Source: a virus. Taken from it: DNA of 64,000 bases. The DNA is taken from positions 1 through 64,000 of the IMG/VR virus record IMGVR_UViG_3300020190_000010. The stretch is one strand, 5' to 3'. The notes beneath the pieces are model-generated. The model did not search any database, was not told the DNA's origin, and worked only from the letters and a program-made list of their open reading frames with translations. Position numbers and translations under genes: made by a program. Positions 52,044 through 62,739 of the stretch are shown in pieces (the first letter of the stretch is position 1; each line of letters begins with the position of its first letter).

Positions 52044-52997
52044 ATGATAAATTACGATTTGTTATCTCTTGTTGAGAAAGTTCTTGGTAAAGGTAGAAGA
52101 ACATCTGGCAACAATTATTCATTCTTCTCACCTTTCATCAGTCATTACAAACCAAAACTTGAAATTGATTTAACTGTAAACAATAACGGTGAAAATCCAT
52201 GGCATTGTTGGGTTAGTAATGCTAAAGGTAGAAGTATAGTTTCACTATTCAAAAAAGTAAAAGCAGGTAAACAATACCTAGATGACTTAAATAAAATACT
52301 CAAAACAAAAAATCTATACATTAAAGATAAATCCGAAACAAAAGAAGAATTGGTTTTACCAAAAGAATTTATCCGTTTATACGAATACCCAAAGATAAAA
52401 GACATTCAAGTAAAAATGCAAATGAAACAAGCATTAAATTATTTGAAATTAAGAGGTATCGGTAGAACGGATATATTGCGTTATGGGATTGGTTATTGTC
52501 CTAATGGTAATTATTCTGGCAGAATTATTGTTCCATCTTATGATGAAAACTTCAATCTAAACTTTTTTGTTTCTCGTTCTATTTTTGAAGAAGATACTCT
52601 AAAATATAAAAATCCAAAATGGAGTAAAGATGTTATTGGATTTGATTGTTTTATTGATTGGGATGAACCGGTTACACTTGTTGAAGGTGTATTCGATGCA
52701 ATTACTGCCAGATATAATGCAGTTCCACTATTCGGCAAAATAATTCAACCAAAACTTCGAGAAAGAATTTTGTTGCGTAAACCACCAAAAATAATTGTTG
52801 CACTTGATAATGATGCTTATTCGGATGCCATAAAAATATCCTCATCACTTCTTTCAGAAGGTATAAATGTATCAATAGTTCAAATGCAAAGTAAAGATAT
52901 AAATGAAATGGGTTTCAAAGATTTTTCAAGTTTGAAATCAGTTACACCACCAACAGACAGTTATGATATAATTAAACAGAGGATATTGTATGCGTAA
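52044..52997 (+). CDS. Toprim-domain DNA primase
   Basis: A 317-residue protein. The N-terminal part (NYSFFSPFISHYKPKLEIDL, WHCWVSNAKGRS) is a diverged zinc-binding-like region. LRGIGRTDILRYGIGYCPNG and the Toprim core follow: VTLVEGVFDAITARYNAVPL with the metal-binding glutamate and IIVALDNDAYSD with the aspartates. It should synthesise RNA primers. The ATG at 52044 was preferred over an in-frame GTG 6 nt upstream. It overlaps the next gene by 8 nt. Confidence 0.8.
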   Translation: MINYDLLSLVEKVLGKGRRTSGNNYSFFSPFISHYKPKLEIDLTVNNNGENPWHCWVSNAKGRSIVSLFKKVKAGKQYLDDLNKILKTKNLYIKDKSETKEELVLPKEFIRLYEYPKIKDIQVKMQMKQALNYLKLRGIGRTDILRYGIGYCPNGNYSGRIIVPSYDENFNLNFFVSRSIFEEDTLKYKNPKWSKDVIGFDCFIDWDEPVTLVEGVFDAITARYNAVPLFGKIIQPKLRERILLRKPPKIIVALDNDAYSDAIKISSSLLSEGINVSIVQMQSKDINEMGFKDFSSLKSVTPPTDSYDIIKQRILYA

Positions 52998-55900
52998 AGA
53001 AACATTATGGTCATTCGCTATTAGTGAAGTTGAAAAGATATTACACATATCGGATGTTCATATTCGCAATCTAAAAAGACATGACGAATATCGTAGTGTA
53101 TTCAAAAAACTTTATGATGTTTGTAGAAGTAAAGTTGCTGAAAACAAAAATACTATCATATATCTTGCCGGTGATATTGTTCATGCAAAAACAGATATGA
53201 CTCCGGAACTTGTGGAAATGGTTACAGAATTTCTTGATACTATTTCAAGAATTGCACCAACAATTTTGATTGCTGGTAATCACGATTGTAACTTAAATAA
53301 CATGAGTAGAATGGATGCACTTTCACCAATTGTATCACTATTGACAGATGAAAAAAATCAATTATTTTATTTGAAACAGAGTGGTATTTACTATTTACAA
53401 AATGTTGATTTTGTTCTTAACTCGGTTTATGAAAATCCAAAAGATTTTATTTTGGCAAAAGATGTGGTTGGAAACAGAACAAAAATAGTATTGTATCATG
53501 GACCCGTTGATAGAGCAGCAACCGATACCGGTGTTCTTATGAAACATAATGATGTAAAGATTGAAATGTTTGATGGATTTGATTATGGAATGTTTGGCGA
53601 TATTCATAAGTTTCAATATCTTGACGTTGATGGGAAGTTTGCTTATGCAGGTTCACTCATACAACAAAATTATGGTGAAGGTTTAGTTCATGGTATTATT
53701 GAATGGGATATTAAGAATAAGAAATCAAAGTTTATTGAAATTGAAAACGATTGGTCATATCACACTATTGATGTTGAAAACGGTAAAATTAAAAAGTTGC
53801 CAACAAAATGGACAAAGTATAATTCAATTAGATTGCGTATAACCAACACACCCCATTCCGAAGTCAGTCAAATAATGACTGAATTAAAGTCATTGACAAA
53901 TGTTATAGATATTAGAACACAACATCTTGTTGGTTCAAGTAATGGCAATGTTCAAACAAAAGTAAATCCAATTGGTAAAATTCGTGATGTTGAATATCAG
54001 AACAAATTGATTACTAATTATGTAAATGACAAGTTTACGGTAACGGATGATATACTTGAAAAGATTAGGGGTATCAACAGAAATGTAAATACCAAATTAT
54101 CAGAAAGTGATGTTGTTCGTAATCTTATATGGAAACCAATTTCATTTGAATTTGAAAATATGTTTTCATATGGAAAGGGTAACAGAATACAATTAGATGG
54201 GATGAATGGAATATACGGATTGTTTGCTCCAAATGCAAGTGGTAAGTCTTCCATTCTTGATGCAATTATGTTCTGTCTATTTGATAAATGCTCGAGAACA
54301 TTCAAAGCAGCACAAGTTCTCAATAATAAAAAAGATAACTTTCAATGTAAACTACATTTTATGATTGGTGAGAAAAACTTTTACATAAAGAGAGTTGCCA
54401 CGAAAGAAAAGAAAGGAAATGTAAAAGTTAATGTAGATTTTTGGTATGAAGAAAACGGTGACTTGGTATCACTCAACGGCGAAGACCGTGATGGGACTAA
54501 TTACGCCATACGGAAGTATATTGGAAATTACGATGATTTTGTCCTAACGGCAATGTCATTGCAGGGTAATAATACAAACTTCGTAGATAAAGCACAAAAG
54601 GATAGAAAAGATTTGTTGGCACAATTCTTTGACTTAAATTTATTCGAGGAATTAAACATTATTGCTACGGATGAAGTCAAGGGATTGCAGGCATTGGTCA
54701 AGGAATTTAAGAAACAAGACCATTCAACAAAATTAGCAGATGCCATCGGTATTCATAAAGCAAATACAATACTTTTGGAAGAAACAACTGACCAGAAGGG
54801 TTATATTGAGAAAAAAATAGAAAAATTAACCGTTTCAATTTCAGAATTGAATAAAAAACTAATTCCAATTGCAGACAATTTTTCTTCAAAATCTGTCCAA
54901 TCATTATTGGATAAGAGATATTTATTAGATAGAAAGAGTAATGATTTAATAAATGAAATAAAGTCATTAGAAGATGAATTAGATGATGCTAAGACATCAC
55001 ACTCGAAGTATCTTGGTTTATCGAAAGAGTTTGATAAAGAAACTCTGATGGTAAGAAAAGAAAGAATTGACATTGTTCGTAACAGAATAACTGAACTTGA
55101 AGCTGATTTGCGTAGTGTAAAGTTAAAAGTTCAACATTGTCAAGATAAAATTGATAATTTGAAAGATCATGAGTATGATCCAAACTGTGAGTTTTGTGTA
55201 AATAATGTATTTGTTAAGGATGCAGAAAGAGCAAAATCACAGATTTGGGGATTTGAACAAGACAGAGATGAATTGAATTTTGAATTGCGTAATTTGAACG
55301 AGGAATTTACAAAAAATTCATTTGTTTATTCTGAATTAGAAAAATTACATTCTCTTGAAAATAGTGCTTTCAAATATGAGAAGCAGATATATTCGGTAGA
55401 AAAACAGATTTTTTCTGCAAAAGAAGAACAGAAAAGAATACATGATGAAATTGGTAACATAGATATTCAGATTGAAAAGTATAAAGAAAATGAAGATGCC
55501 ATCAATCAGAATAACAAAATTCAATCAGAAATTGATGAATTGGAAACTGAAAAGAATACTCTATTAAAAGTTGAATTGAAAAAAATTGATGAAAGTATTT
55601 TAGAGTATAATGGTAATGTAAAGGTTAGTGAAAAGGTAATAGACGAATGTGAAGTATCTATACAAAAGTTGAAAGACCTTGAAAAAGAATATGAAGCATA
55701 CGACTATTACCTAAAGGCAGTAAACAGAAACGGTGTTCCGTATGAATTGATAAGTAATGCTTTGCCAAGTATTCAAGAAGAAACAAATAATATATTGGCA
55801 AACGTGGTCGATTTCCAAGTTCTGTTTGATACAGACGGAAAGAGTATCAATACATACATAGTATATGACGATGACCGTTTTTGGAATTTGGAACTGTCAA

Positions 55901-56169
55901 GTGGTATGGAAAAGTTTATTTCATCACTTGCAATCAGAACAGCATTGATACAAGTTTCGTCTTTACCAAGACCAAACTTTATTGCAATAGATGAAGGATT
56001 GGGTGTTCTTGATCCAACTGTTATGGCAAACTTCTCTCTGTTCATGGAGTATTTGAAAACACAATTTGAATTTGTAATACTTATATCACACATAGATAGT
56101 GTTCGTGATATGGTGGACAATCACATTGAGATTAAAAAAGAAAACGGATTTTCTAAAATAGAGACATAG
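52990..56169 (+). CDS. Fused SbcD-SbcC (gp47-gp46) recombination nuclease
   Basis: A 1059-residue protein. The N-terminal third is the Mre11/SbcD nuclease: ILHISDVHIRN (D22, H24), YLAGDIVH, IAGNHDCN, LYHGP and GDIHKF. From about 380 on is the Rad50/SbcC ATPase: NASGKSS Walker A (about 413), a long coiled coil with a zinc hook CEFC (about 732), LSSGMEK signature (about 967) and FIAIDEG Walker B (about 996). In T4 these are two proteins (gp47 and gp46) that process DNA ends for recombination-dependent replication; here they are one chain. Confidence 0.88.
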   Translation: MRKETLWSFAISEVEKILHISDVHIRNLKRHDEYRSVFKKLYDVCRSKVAENKNTIIYLAGDIVHAKTDMTPELVEMVTEFLDTISRIAPTILIAGNHDCNLNNMSRMDALSPIVSLLTDEKNQLFYLKQSGIYYLQNVDFVLNSVYENPKDFILAKDVVGNRTKIVLYHGPVDRAATDTGVLMKHNDVKIEMFDGFDYGMFGDIHKFQYLDVDGKFAYAGSLIQQNYGEGLVHGIIEWDIKNKKSKFIEIENDWSYHTIDVENGKIKKLPTKWTKYNSIRLRITNTPHSEVSQIMTELKSLTNVIDIRTQHLVGSSNGNVQTKVNPIGKIRDVEYQNKLITNYVNDKFTVTDDILEKIRGINRNVNTKLSESDVVRNLIWKPISFEFENMFSYGKGNRIQLDGMNGIYGLFAPNASGKSSILDAIMFCLFDKCSRTFKAAQVLNNKKDNFQCKLHFMIGEKNFYIKRVATKEKKGNVKVNVDFWYEENGDLVSLNGEDRDGTNYAIRKYIGNYDDFVLTAMSLQGNNTNFVDKAQKDRKDLLAQFFDLNLFEELNIIATDEVKGLQALVKEFKKQDHSTKLADAIGIHKANTILLEETTDQKGYIEKKIEKLTVSISELNKKLIPIADNFSSKSVQSLLDKRYLLDRKSNDLINEIKSLEDELDDAKTSHSKYLGLSKEFDKETLMVRKERIDIVRNRITELEADLRSVKLKVQHCQDKIDNLKDHEYDPNCEFCVNNVFVKDAERAKSQIWGFEQDRDELNFELRNLNEEFTKNSFVYSELEKLHSLENSAFKYEKQIYSVEKQIFSAKEEQKRIHDEIGNIDIQIEKYKENEDAINQNNKIQSEIDELETEKNTLLKVELKKIDESILEYNGNVKVSEKVIDECEVSIQKLKDLEKEYEAYDYYLKAVNRNGVPYELISNALPSIQEETNNILANVVDFQVLFDTDGKSINTYIVYDDDRFWNLELSSGMEKFISSLAIRTALIQVSSLPRPNFIAIDEGLGVLDPTVMANFSLFMEYLKTQFEFVILISHIDSVRDMVDNHIEIKKENGFSKIET

Positions 56170-56170
56170 G

Positions 56171-59100
56171 ATGTTAGAAAAGAAACGGTTACCCAGAAAA
56201 TACATAGATGTAAAAACTACCTTTACGGATAGTAATAATAAATCACCAAACATTCTTGATTTGAAATTTATACCCGATGTATTTACTGCCGGTAAAAATA
56301 TATTTAAGATAAAGCCAAATAAAAAAGTAGTTTCTTCAAAGTTTCCAATAGACATAGAAATTCTTGATAAGAATGGTAATCCAATATACCATGAAGTTTT
56401 AGAGTCAAGAGAAAAAACAGATCTAATAAATGTTTCAGTTTATGTTTATGAGACTGTTCCTGCAGGTGAATGCACAATAACTATTCTAGCAACTGTAACT
56501 GTTGATAGAACGGGAAGACCTTTAACTAAAAGCAATATAAAGAAGTATAATTACAAATACAACCACAAACTTTCTGTTGATCCAAAAAAACAAAATGAAA
56601 GCGAAATAATATATTCAAAAGTTCCAGAAGTTTCTATTAAGGAAAAAACATTTTCTGTAATAGAAGAAATAAATACGCCAACAAAATTGGATGTAAAATC
56701 TGGATATGCAAACTATGAGTTAAAAGAAGACGGAACACCAAGATTAACTGCTAGAACAGATTTATTCAATTCCGATTTTGTTAATGGTAAAATAACATTT
56801 GGATCTCTTGCAACAGGATATAGACCAACCGTTCAAACTTCATCATTTCAATATACATCAAGCGTTGATAAGGTAGTTGGACCAAGACAATTAAACTTAA
56901 AAGATGCAGTTTACATAACTGGATCAGATGGGATTTATAGAAAATTAAGTTCTGTTTCAAATCAACCGTATCAAATAGAGTATTACAAAAGTCCAACTAT
57001 TAGAAATATAACACAAAATGTAAAGACATATGCACAGATTGATATTTCTGGATTGGATCCTGAAGTTGGTAATTCATCTAGAATAAAAGTTTTTGCTAGA
57101 AGTGCCGTAAAACCAAATCAATCATATGAGTTAATATATGATGAAAGAGTATTACAAAATAATAGATTGGTAGATACTTCATCAAAATTTATAGATCATC
57201 CAATCGGTATATTTGCAAAAAATGTTACAGTAAAATCTGCTGGAACACAAGTAACATACCAATTAAATTCATCTGCAAGTTATTGGAAAGCGGTATCTGT
57301 AAACGGTGCTCCATCTGCAAATATAACAACTGGATCAGTTGCTAATGATGAAACCTTTGTTGGAATATCAACTGTTGTTGCATCACCTTTAACTGGAATA
57401 CAAGAAATTTTTGTTGAACAAACTTCAAGTGCCGCTACTGAATTTTATGATGATTCTGTTTACAACTTAAAATTCGATTATACCATAAGACCTAGTAAAT
57501 CAGATTCCAGAACTCCAAAATTTAGAGTATATGTAACAGGAAGTGCTTTTGCAAATAATTCTGAATACGGTAGATTGGTTGCAGATATTCCAATTGGTAG
57601 AATATTTGATAATAAAGTAAATAAAGATTACACCGTAAAACTACCTGTTGTAAAAAATGGAACTGGTATAGTTCGTTTTCTTGTAAATGATGGCATAAGA
57701 TTATCGAATATAAGAATACAAGAGGATGTTGATTTTGGTTTTACTCCAAATAGAACAACCATATATGCACCATTGAAACAGGATCATAGAAATGAATATC
57801 TTGATTTTAAGATACAATTTTTTAATGATAGTCTAAAAGAATCAAATGTTTCTGCATCATTTACTAATGCATTTTTTGTTGGTGGAAATAGTTACATATA
57901 CGGTGGAACTAATATAATAACTGGATCTACATTTATTTCTCCATATACTTCAAGTGGTGTTCAATTGTATGCAAACATACAAGCCGGAACATCAGGATCA
58001 GCAATTCAGTCTTATGGTTATAGTGGGGTAAACAATGCAATTCAAAATCCTTCAACTCCTTCTCATTTTGGATGGGGATTAACTCAAGGCAATCCTCATA
58101 GTCAAAGTGTAAATACCTTCTCCGAAACAAATATAAATATGATAAATGAATGTGGATCTATTTTTGATTTTAGAGCAACACCTTCAAATTTTATATTTAC
58201 AATGATTGGTAGTTCTTCATTTCTTGTAGGTAGTAGTGGATCATACAATCCAACATTTGGCACTGCAGGTGCGGCTGGAACATCTGGATGTGATCCAATA
58301 TGTGATGAATCATACATAAAGTGGGATGGGTGTGAAGTAACAATATACAATGCAAATGTAATATCAAGTTCTTTTGTAGGAACATCCGGTATTGGTGGAA
58401 CTGGAACATCAGGAACTTCTGGCACCGATGGATTAAATGGGACATCCGGAACATCTGGAACTTCAGGAAATAATGGTTCATCCGGAACATCTGGATTAGA
58501 TGGGACATTTTTTGGTTCATCTGGTTCATCTGGAACCTCAGGTTCATCAGGAAGTTCTGGCACATCAGGTTCATCAGGAACTTCTGGCACATCAGGTTCA
58601 ACAGGAACATCTGGATTAGATGGGACATTTTTTGGTTCATCCGGAACATCAGGAACTTCTGGCACATCAGGTTCATCAGGAACATCAGGAAGTTCTGGTT
58701 CATCTGGTTCAAGTGGAACTTCTGGCACATCAGGTTCAACAGGAACATCTGGATTAGATGGGACATTTTTTGGTTCATCTGGTTCATCTGGAACCTCAGG
58801 TTCATCAGGAAGTTCTGGTTCATCTGGTTCAAGTGGAACTTCTGGCACATCAGGTTCATCAGGAACTTCTGGATTAGATGGGACATTTTTTGGTTCATCC
58901 GGAACATCAGGAACTTCTGGATTAGATGGGACATTTTTTGGTTCATCCGGAACATCTGGTTCATCCGGAACATCTGGTTCATCCGGAACATCTGGTTCAT
59001 CCGGAACATCTGGTTCATCCGGAACATCTGGTTCATCAGGTTCATTCGGAAGTTCTGGCACATCAGGTTCATCCGGAAGTTCTGGCACATCAGGTTCATC

Positions 59101-62100
59101 AGGAAGTTCTGGCATATCAGGTTCAAGTGGAACTTCTGGTTCATCAGGTTCATCAGGAAGTTCTGGCACATCAGGAAGTTCTGGCACATCAGGAAGTTCT
59201 GGCACATCAGGTTCATCAGGAACTTCTGGTTCAAGTGGAACATCTGGTTCATCAGGAACATCAGGTTCATCCGGAACATCAGGAAGTTCTGGCACATCAG
59301 GTTCATCAGGAAGTTCTGGTTCAAGTGGAACTTCTGGTTCATCAGGAACATCAGGAAGTTCTGGCACATCAGGAACATCAGGAAGTTCTGGCACATCAGG
59401 TTCATCAGGAAGTTCTGGTTCAAGTGGAACATCAGGTTCATCAGGAAGTTCTGGTTCAAGTGGAACATCAGGTTCATCAGGAACTTCTGGCACATCAGGA
59501 AGTTCTGGCACATCAGGTTCATCAGGAAGTTCTGGTTCAAGTGGAACATCAGGTTCATCAGGAAGTTCTGGCACATCAGGTTCATCCGGAAGTTCTGGCA
59601 CATCAGGTTCATCAGGAAGTTCTGGCACATCAGGTTCATCAGGAACTTCTGGTTCAAGTGGAACTTCTGGTTCATCTGGTTCATCTGGTTCAAGTGGAAC
59701 TTCTGGTTCATCAGGTTCATCAGGAAGTTCTGGCACATCAGGAAGTTCTGGCACATCAGGTTCATCAGGAAGTTCTGGTTCAAGTGGAACATCAGGTTCA
59801 TCAGGAACTTCTGGTTCAAGTGGAACTTCTGGTTCATCAGGTTCATCAGGAAGTTCTGGCACATCAGGAAGTTCTGGCACATCAGGAAGTTCTGGCACAT
59901 CAGGTTCATCAGGAACTTCTGGTTCAAGTGGAACATCTGGTTCATCAGGTTCATCAGGAACTTCTGGTTCAAGTGGAACATCAGGTTCATCAGGAACTTC
60001 TGGTTCAAGTGGAACTTCTGGTTCATCAGGTTCATCAGGAAGTTCTGGCACATCAGGAAGTTCTGGCACATCAGGAAGTTCTGGCACATCAGGAAGTTCT
60101 GGCACAACAGGTTCATCAGGTTCATCAGGTTCATCGGGAACTTCTGGTTCAAGTGGAACATCTGGTTCATCAGGTTCATCAGGAACTTCTGGTTCAAGTG
60201 GAACTTCTGGTTCATCAGGTTCATCAGGAAGTTCTGGCACATCAGGAAGTTCTGGCACATCAGGAAGTTCTGGCACATCAGGTTCATCAGGAACTTCTGG
60301 TTCAAGTGGAACATCTGGTTCATCAGGTTCATCAGGAACTTCTGGTTCAAGTGGAACATCAGGTTCATCAGGAACTTCTGGTTCATCAGGAACTTCTGGT
60401 TCATCAGGAACTTCTGGTTCAAGTGGAACTGCAGGAACAAGTGGCAGTCAAGGTAATATAGCCGGTATACAATACAGATTTGATAATTCATCAACAACTG
60501 GCACAGGATTGAATAGCGGTAAGTTTAGATTTAATTCAGCAACTCCATCATCAGTAACACAATTATACATACATAATTTTGATGTTAATACAGTTTCAAT
60601 GGAAACATTTATTGAAACATGGGATGATTCAAATTCAACTCAAAAGGGATATATCTTAATTAGAGGAAATGAAAATAGTGATACAACCGTAATAGTTTTT
60701 GAAGTGACATCATTGGATAATATAGGTGGTAATCCTTCTGCAACAGGACTTGAAATAAATGGAACTATTTTGAATGCTGGGACTGCAACTTTACCAAGTT
60801 CAAATGAACAATGTGCATTACAATTTAGTAGAACTGGAAATAGTGGGACATCTGGATCTTCAGGAACATCTGGTTCATCAGGAACTTCTGGTTCATCAGG
60901 TTCATCAGGAACTTCTGGCACATCTGGTTCATCAGGAACTTCTGGTTCATCAGGTTCATCAGGAACTTCTGGTACATCAGGTTCATCAGGAACAAGAGGA
61001 ACATCTGGTTCAAGTGGAACTTCTGGTTCATCTGGTTCATCAGGAAGTTCTGGCACATCAGGAAGTTCTGGCACATCAGGTTCATCAGGAAGTTCTGGTT
61101 CAAGTGGAACATCAGGTTCATCAGGAACTTCTGGTTCAAGTGGAACTTCTGGTTCATCAGGTTCATCAGGAAGTTCTGGCACATCAGGAAGTTCTGGCAC
61201 ATCAGGAAGTTCTGGAACATCCGGTAGTTCTGGAACAAGAGGAACATCAGGAAGTTCTGGAACAAGAGGAACATCTGGTGTTCAAGGGGATAAGGGTGGT
61301 TTGGAATATAATTTTAACACAACCACAAATACCATTCCTAGCTCAGGACAATTTAGACTAAACAGTGCAACAATATCAAACGGTTCAACCTATACTCTTT
61401 CAATAAATTCAACAAATGCTGATAGTGCATCAGTTGGTAGTTATTTGGCTACATGGGATGATTCCACTAGTTCAACAAAAGGATTTATCATAATTAGAAG
61501 TAATAGCAATGAAAGTTCACTTCTACTCATATTTAGTGTATCTACATTAAACATAAGTTCACCGTATTATCAATACACAGTAACTTCTATATCAGGAACA
61601 ACACTTCCATCAAATTCTGAAAAATGTGTAATTGAATTTTATAGAACAGGTGATATAGGGAATGCTGGTATAACTGATTTACAAGTTTATACAAATGGAT
61701 CCAACTATTGGTCAAAACCAACTGGTGTTAATAAAGTTGATATTATACTAATAGGCGGTGGCGGTGGCGGTGGATCAGGAGCATTATGTGGAACTTCTCC
61801 AGGCCGTAAATTATTTGGCGGAGGTGGCGGTGGTGGTGGAGCAATAACATTTGCTACTGTTAGGGCATCGGATTTAGCTGCAACTGTATCTTATCAAGTA
61901 GGAAGTGGAGGAAATGGTGCTGCTCCTGTAACTGCAGCTACTGCAACTGATGCTATTAATGGTAATAATGGTCAATCTGGCGGAAAATCTATATTTGGTA
62001 GATTTATTGCTCCTGGTGGTATAAACGGTTCTAGAGGAATAACTACTGATCAAGGAACATATGATTTTCCTTTTGCCGGACTAGGAGGCGGATCTCAAGT

Positions 62101-62728
62101 TAGAGATGTAAATAAATACAATGTATCAGATACACAAACCAATTGGGGGACCATGGGTGTTGATGTATACAGCGGTATTGCTATAGGTGGACTTGGATTT
62201 ATTCCAGGAATTGCTGGTGGGACGGGAAGAGTGATTGTATCAGCCAATCAAAACGAAACTCCAAATGATACAAACGCTAACTCTAGACATAATGCTCCGG
62301 TATATTTAATTGGTTGCACTGGCGGTGGAGGTGGCGGTGGTTCAACCGGTGAAACGGGTGAAAGAAATGTTGCAGGTGGAAATGGTGGTTCTATAATTGC
62401 ATCAAATCCAAATGGTACTATTAATAACAACATTGCATCGCCATTTTATGGATTGGATCAAGTTGGTTTATGGAAAGGTGGATTATCTACAACTACTGCA
62501 GCAACTGCTAGTGCAGGTGGAGCATATAGTGGTTCATTATTTGTAAAAATAGGTTTAGGTGGCGGCGGAGGATGGAAACGGAATAATTTAGACGGAGCAC
62601 AAGGGGGAGCCGGTGGCGATTTTGGCGGAGGTGGCGGTGGCGGTGGATCTGCAATAAGTGCAAATGGTCGTAAATCTGGTGCCGGTGGTAAAGGCGGTAG
62701 TGGTGTAGTTGTTGTTATTTCATATTAA
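56171..62728 (+). CDS. Giant fibre protein with GTSGSSG repeats and poly-glycine tip
   Basis: A 2185-residue protein. Residues 1-735 are a beta-rich base (RKYIDVKTTFTDSNNKSPNI). Residues 737-1425 and 1557-1705 are collagen-like GTSGSSG repeats. Each repeat block is followed by a related domain of about 130 residues (YILIRGNENSDTTVIVFEV; GFIIIRSNSNESSLLLIFSV). Residues 1849-2185 form a glycine-rich domain with GGGGGGG loops ending VVVVISY, like Gly-rich tips of phage adhesins, where such loops bind receptors. It probably recognises the host. Repeat length may vary by recombination. Confidence 0.75.
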   Translation: MLEKKRLPRKYIDVKTTFTDSNNKSPNILDLKFIPDVFTAGKNIFKIKPNKKVVSSKFPIDIEILDKNGNPIYHEVLESREKTDLINVSVYVYETVPAGECTITILATVTVDRTGRPLTKSNIKKYNYKYNHKLSVDPKKQNESEIIYSKVPEVSIKEKTFSVIEEINTPTKLDVKSGYANYELKEDGTPRLTARTDLFNSDFVNGKITFGSLATGYRPTVQTSSFQYTSSVDKVVGPRQLNLKDAVYITGSDGIYRKLSSVSNQPYQIEYYKSPTIRNITQNVKTYAQIDISGLDPEVGNSSRIKVFARSAVKPNQSYELIYDERVLQNNRLVDTSSKFIDHPIGIFAKNVTVKSAGTQVTYQLNSSASYWKAVSVNGAPSANITTGSVANDETFVGISTVVASPLTGIQEIFVEQTSSAATEFYDDSVYNLKFDYTIRPSKSDSRTPKFRVYVTGSAFANNSEYGRLVADIPIGRIFDNKVNKDYTVKLPVVKNGTGIVRFLVNDGIRLSNIRIQEDVDFGFTPNRTTIYAPLKQDHRNEYLDFKIQFFNDSLKESNVSASFTNAFFVGGNSYIYGGTNIITGSTFISPYTSSGVQLYANIQAGTSGSAIQSYGYSGVNNAIQNPSTPSHFGWGLTQGNPHSQSVNTFSETNINMINECGSIFDFRATPSNFIFTMIGSSSFLVGSSGSYNPTFGTAGAAGTSGCDPICDESYIKWDGCEVTIYNANVISSSFVGTSGIGGTGTSGTSGTDGLNGTSGTSGTSGNNGSSGTSGLDGTFFGSSGSSGTSGSSGSSGTSGSSGTSGTSGSTGTSGLDGTFFGSSGTSGTSGTSGSSGTSGSSGSSGSSGTSGTSGSTGTSGLDGTFFGSSGSSGTSGSSGSSGSSGSSGTSGTSGSSGTSGLDGTFFGSSGTSGTSGLDGTFFGSSGTSGSSGTSGSSGTSGSSGTSGSSGTSGSSGSFGSSGTSGSSGSSGTSGSSGSSGISGSSGTSGSSGSSGSSGTSGSSGTSGSSGTSGSSGTSGSSGTSGSSGTSGSSGTSGSSGTSGSSGSSGSSGTSGSSGTSGSSGTSGTSGSSGTSGSSGSSGSSGTSGSSGSSGSSGTSGSSGTSGTSGSSGTSGSSGSSGSSGTSGSSGSSGTSGSSGSSGTSGSSGSSGTSGSSGTSGSSGTSGSSGSSGSSGTSGSSGSSGSSGTSGSSGTSGSSGSSGSSGTSGSSGTSGSSGTSGSSGSSGSSGTSGSSGTSGSSGTSGSSGTSGSSGTSGSSGSSGTSGSSGTSGSSGTSGSSGTSGSSGSSGSSGTSGSSGTSGSSGTSGSSGTTGSSGSSGSSGTSGSSGTSGSSGSSGTSGSSGTSGSSGSSGSSGTSGSSGTSGSSGTSGSSGTSGSSGTSGSSGSSGTSGSSGTSGSSGTSGSSGTSGSSGTSGSSGTAGTSGSQGNIAGIQYRFDNSSTTGTGLNSGKFRFNSATPSSVTQLYIHNFDVNTVSMETFIETWDDSNSTQKGYILIRGNENSDTTVIVFEVTSLDNIGGNPSATGLEINGTILNAGTATLPSSNEQCALQFSRTGNSGTSGSSGTSGSSGTSGSSGSSGTSGTSGSSGTSGSSGSSGTSGTSGSSGTRGTSGSSGTSGSSGSSGSSGTSGSSGTSGSSGSSGSSGTSGSSGTSGSSGTSGSSGSSGSSGTSGSSGTSGSSGTSGSSGTRGTSGSSGTRGTSGVQGDKGGLEYNFNTTTNTIPSSGQFRLNSATISNGSTYTLSINSTNADSASVGSYLATWDDSTSSTKGFIIIRSNSNESSLLLIFSVSTLNISSPYYQYTVTSISGTTLPSNSEKCVIEFYRTGDIGNAGITDLQVYTNGSNYWSKPTGVNKVDIILIGGGGGGGSGALCGTSPGRKLFGGGGGGGGAITFATVRASDLAATVSYQVGSGGNGAAPVTAATATDAINGNNGQSGGKSIFGRFIAPGGINGSRGITTDQGTYDFPFAGLGGGSQVRDVNKYNVSDTQTNWGTMGVDVYSGIAIGGLGFIPGIAGGTGRVIVSANQNETPNDTNANSRHNAPVYLIGCTGGGGGGGSTGETGERNVAGGNGGSIIASNPNGTINNNIASPFYGLDQVGLWKGGLSTTTAATASAGGAYSGSLFVKIGLGGGGGWKRNNLDGAQGGAGGDFGGGGGGGGSAISANGRKSGAGGKGGSGVVVVISY
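58378..60446 (+). repeat. Long tandem GGNTCNTCN-type repeat array
   Basis: About 2.07 kb of 9-18 nt units such as GGTTCATCAGGAACTTCT. All forward frames and two reverse frames stay open for long stretches because the units contain no stop codons. Codes for Gly-Thr/Ser-Ser triplets. Confidence 0.92.
60840..61287 (+). repeat. Second tandem GTSGSSG repeat array
   Basis: About 450 bp of the same unit family, separated from the first by a unique domain. Ends with GTRGTSG variants. Confidence 0.9.
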
Positions 62729-62739
62729 AAGAGACATTT

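Noticed and set aside
58102-60276. 724-codon open frame on the minus strand rich in Pro, Glu, Asp and Leu
   Set aside because: It is the antisense of the GTSGSSG repeat array. The repeat unit has no stop codons on several frames, so long open frames are expected; no start signal or domain.
58926-60461. 511-codon plus-strand frame of His-Leu-Val-Glu repeats
   Set aside because: Shifted-frame reading of the same repeats inside the giant fibre gene.
58378-61287. CRISPR-like or satellite-type array
   Set aside because: Units are short, vary by codon and code in frame for collagen-like triplets; there are no constant repeats with unique spacers.
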